64,000 nt of DNA from Magnetovibrio sp. GTDB taxonomy: Bacteria; Pseudomonadota; Alphaproteobacteria; Rhodospirillales; Casp-alpha2. This document shows, piece after piece, positions 63,763 to 64,000 of the stretch (the first letter of the stretch is position 1; every line of letters begins with the position of its first letter). The translations under genes and the position numbers were made by a program. Where the stretch lies: assembly GCA_002690705.1 (NCBI GenBank), contig NZFO01000006.1, positions 62,001 to 126,000 on the forward strand, read 5' to 3'. The notes under the pieces were generated by a model. It had not been told where the DNA came from and did no database searches. It was given only the letters and a program-made list of their open reading frames with translations.

Positions 63763-64000
63763 TTATAAGTGAAGAACACGATCATAAGCATCGAGTGCCG
63801 ACTCATGTAACATTTCAGATAAAGTAGGATGTGGGAAGATAGTATGAATCAGATCTTCCTCTGTAGTTTCGAGGCCTATGGCTACGACGAAGCTTGAGAT
63901 TAACTCTGTTACTTCTGCTCCCACCATATGTGCGCCAAGTAACTCTCCAGTGTTGGCATTGAAAACAGTTTTAATTAAACCGTTTGTTTCACCTAGTGCA
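63763..64000 (-). CDS. lpdA: Dihydrolipoyl dehydrogenase, C-terminal part (start beyond window)
   Basis: The last 79 codons of a lipoamide dehydrogenase. The dimer-interface domain is clear: LIKTVFNANTGELLGAHMVG, then the catalytic His-Glu block TIFPHPTLSEMLHE. It ends at TAA 63763-63765. The gene continues past the window edge. Being 280 bases upstream of lipA, it probably belongs to a 2-oxoacid dehydrogenase operon. Confidence 0.95.
   Translation of the reverse strand, partial: ALGETNGLIKTVFNANTGELLGAHMVGAEVTELISSFVVAIGLETTEEDLIHTIFPHPTLSEMLHESALDAYDRVLHL

Noticed and set aside
63542-63772. 76-codon plus-strand frame between lipA and lpdA
   Set aside because: Phenylalanine-rich reading of an AT-rich spacer that overlaps the stop of the lpdA gene; no ribosome site.

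Overview
The window is a bacterial chromosome segment, most likely from an alphaproteobacterium. Evidence is the cysteine-free (non-zinc) HemB, the neighbouring smpB, dapA and soluble lytic transglycosylase genes, the lpd, lipA, COQ10-type, cinA and pgpA neighbourhood, glpX next to recJ, and many Bug/TTT, SsuABC/TauABC and SDR genes. Base composition is moderately AT-rich. No phage, transposase, integrase or CRISPR array was seen.

Layout. (1) 1-2.2 kb: a PanB-family gene cut by the window edge, divergent from a LysR regulator. (2) 2.2-10.6 kb, minus strand: an operon for a periplasmic binding protein and a double SsuBC/TauBC-type ABC importer (two permeases, two unequal ATPases), then a GldA/GldFG-like ABC exporter with a 69-residue membrane protein. 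(3) 11.3-20.2 kb, plus strand: an oxygenase and one-carbon cluster. It holds a Rieske alpha subunit fused to a ferredoxin reductase, a beta subunit, an acidic-tailed Rieske ferredoxin, two unrecognised ORFs, a second alpha subunit without its Rieske cluster site, a GcvT-like protein, a divergent FolD and an OsmC protein. (4) 20.6-37.2 kb: mixed catabolic genes, including a class III aminotransferase, three SDRs (two lacking the catalytic Tyr/Lys), an enolase-superfamily enzyme, a TctCBA transporter, a TauD-like dioxygenase, a small biotin carrier, an NDP-forming acyl-CoA synthetase, a carboxyltransferase and a flavoprotein. (5) 38-64 kb: an SGNH protein, tRNA-Glu, then mainly core genes (PPi-type phosphofructokinase, dCMP deaminase, recJ, glpX, hemB, smpB, dapA, slt, bactofilin, M23 peptidase, pgpA, cinA, COQ10-like, TrmA/RumA-like, lipA, lpd), with an accessory patch (broken FkbM methyltransferase, egtD, sulfotransferase) between the COQ10-like gene and lipA.

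Most striking observation: the two oxygenase alpha subunits are complementary. The reductase-fused one keeps the [2Fe-2S] Rieske ligands but has lost the mononuclear iron ligands. The other keeps a plausible iron site but has lost the Rieske cluster loops. In classical trimers electrons already cross from the Rieske centre of one subunit to the iron of its neighbour, so these two look like obligate halves of a hetero-oligomeric oxygenase. A GcvT-like protein and a FolD with altered catalytic residues follow, suggesting an oxidative demethylation (or similar C1-releasing reaction) with folate capture. The divergent importer, whose two ATPases would form one consensus and one degenerate ATP site, may supply the substrate. 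The substrate cannot be read from the sequence.
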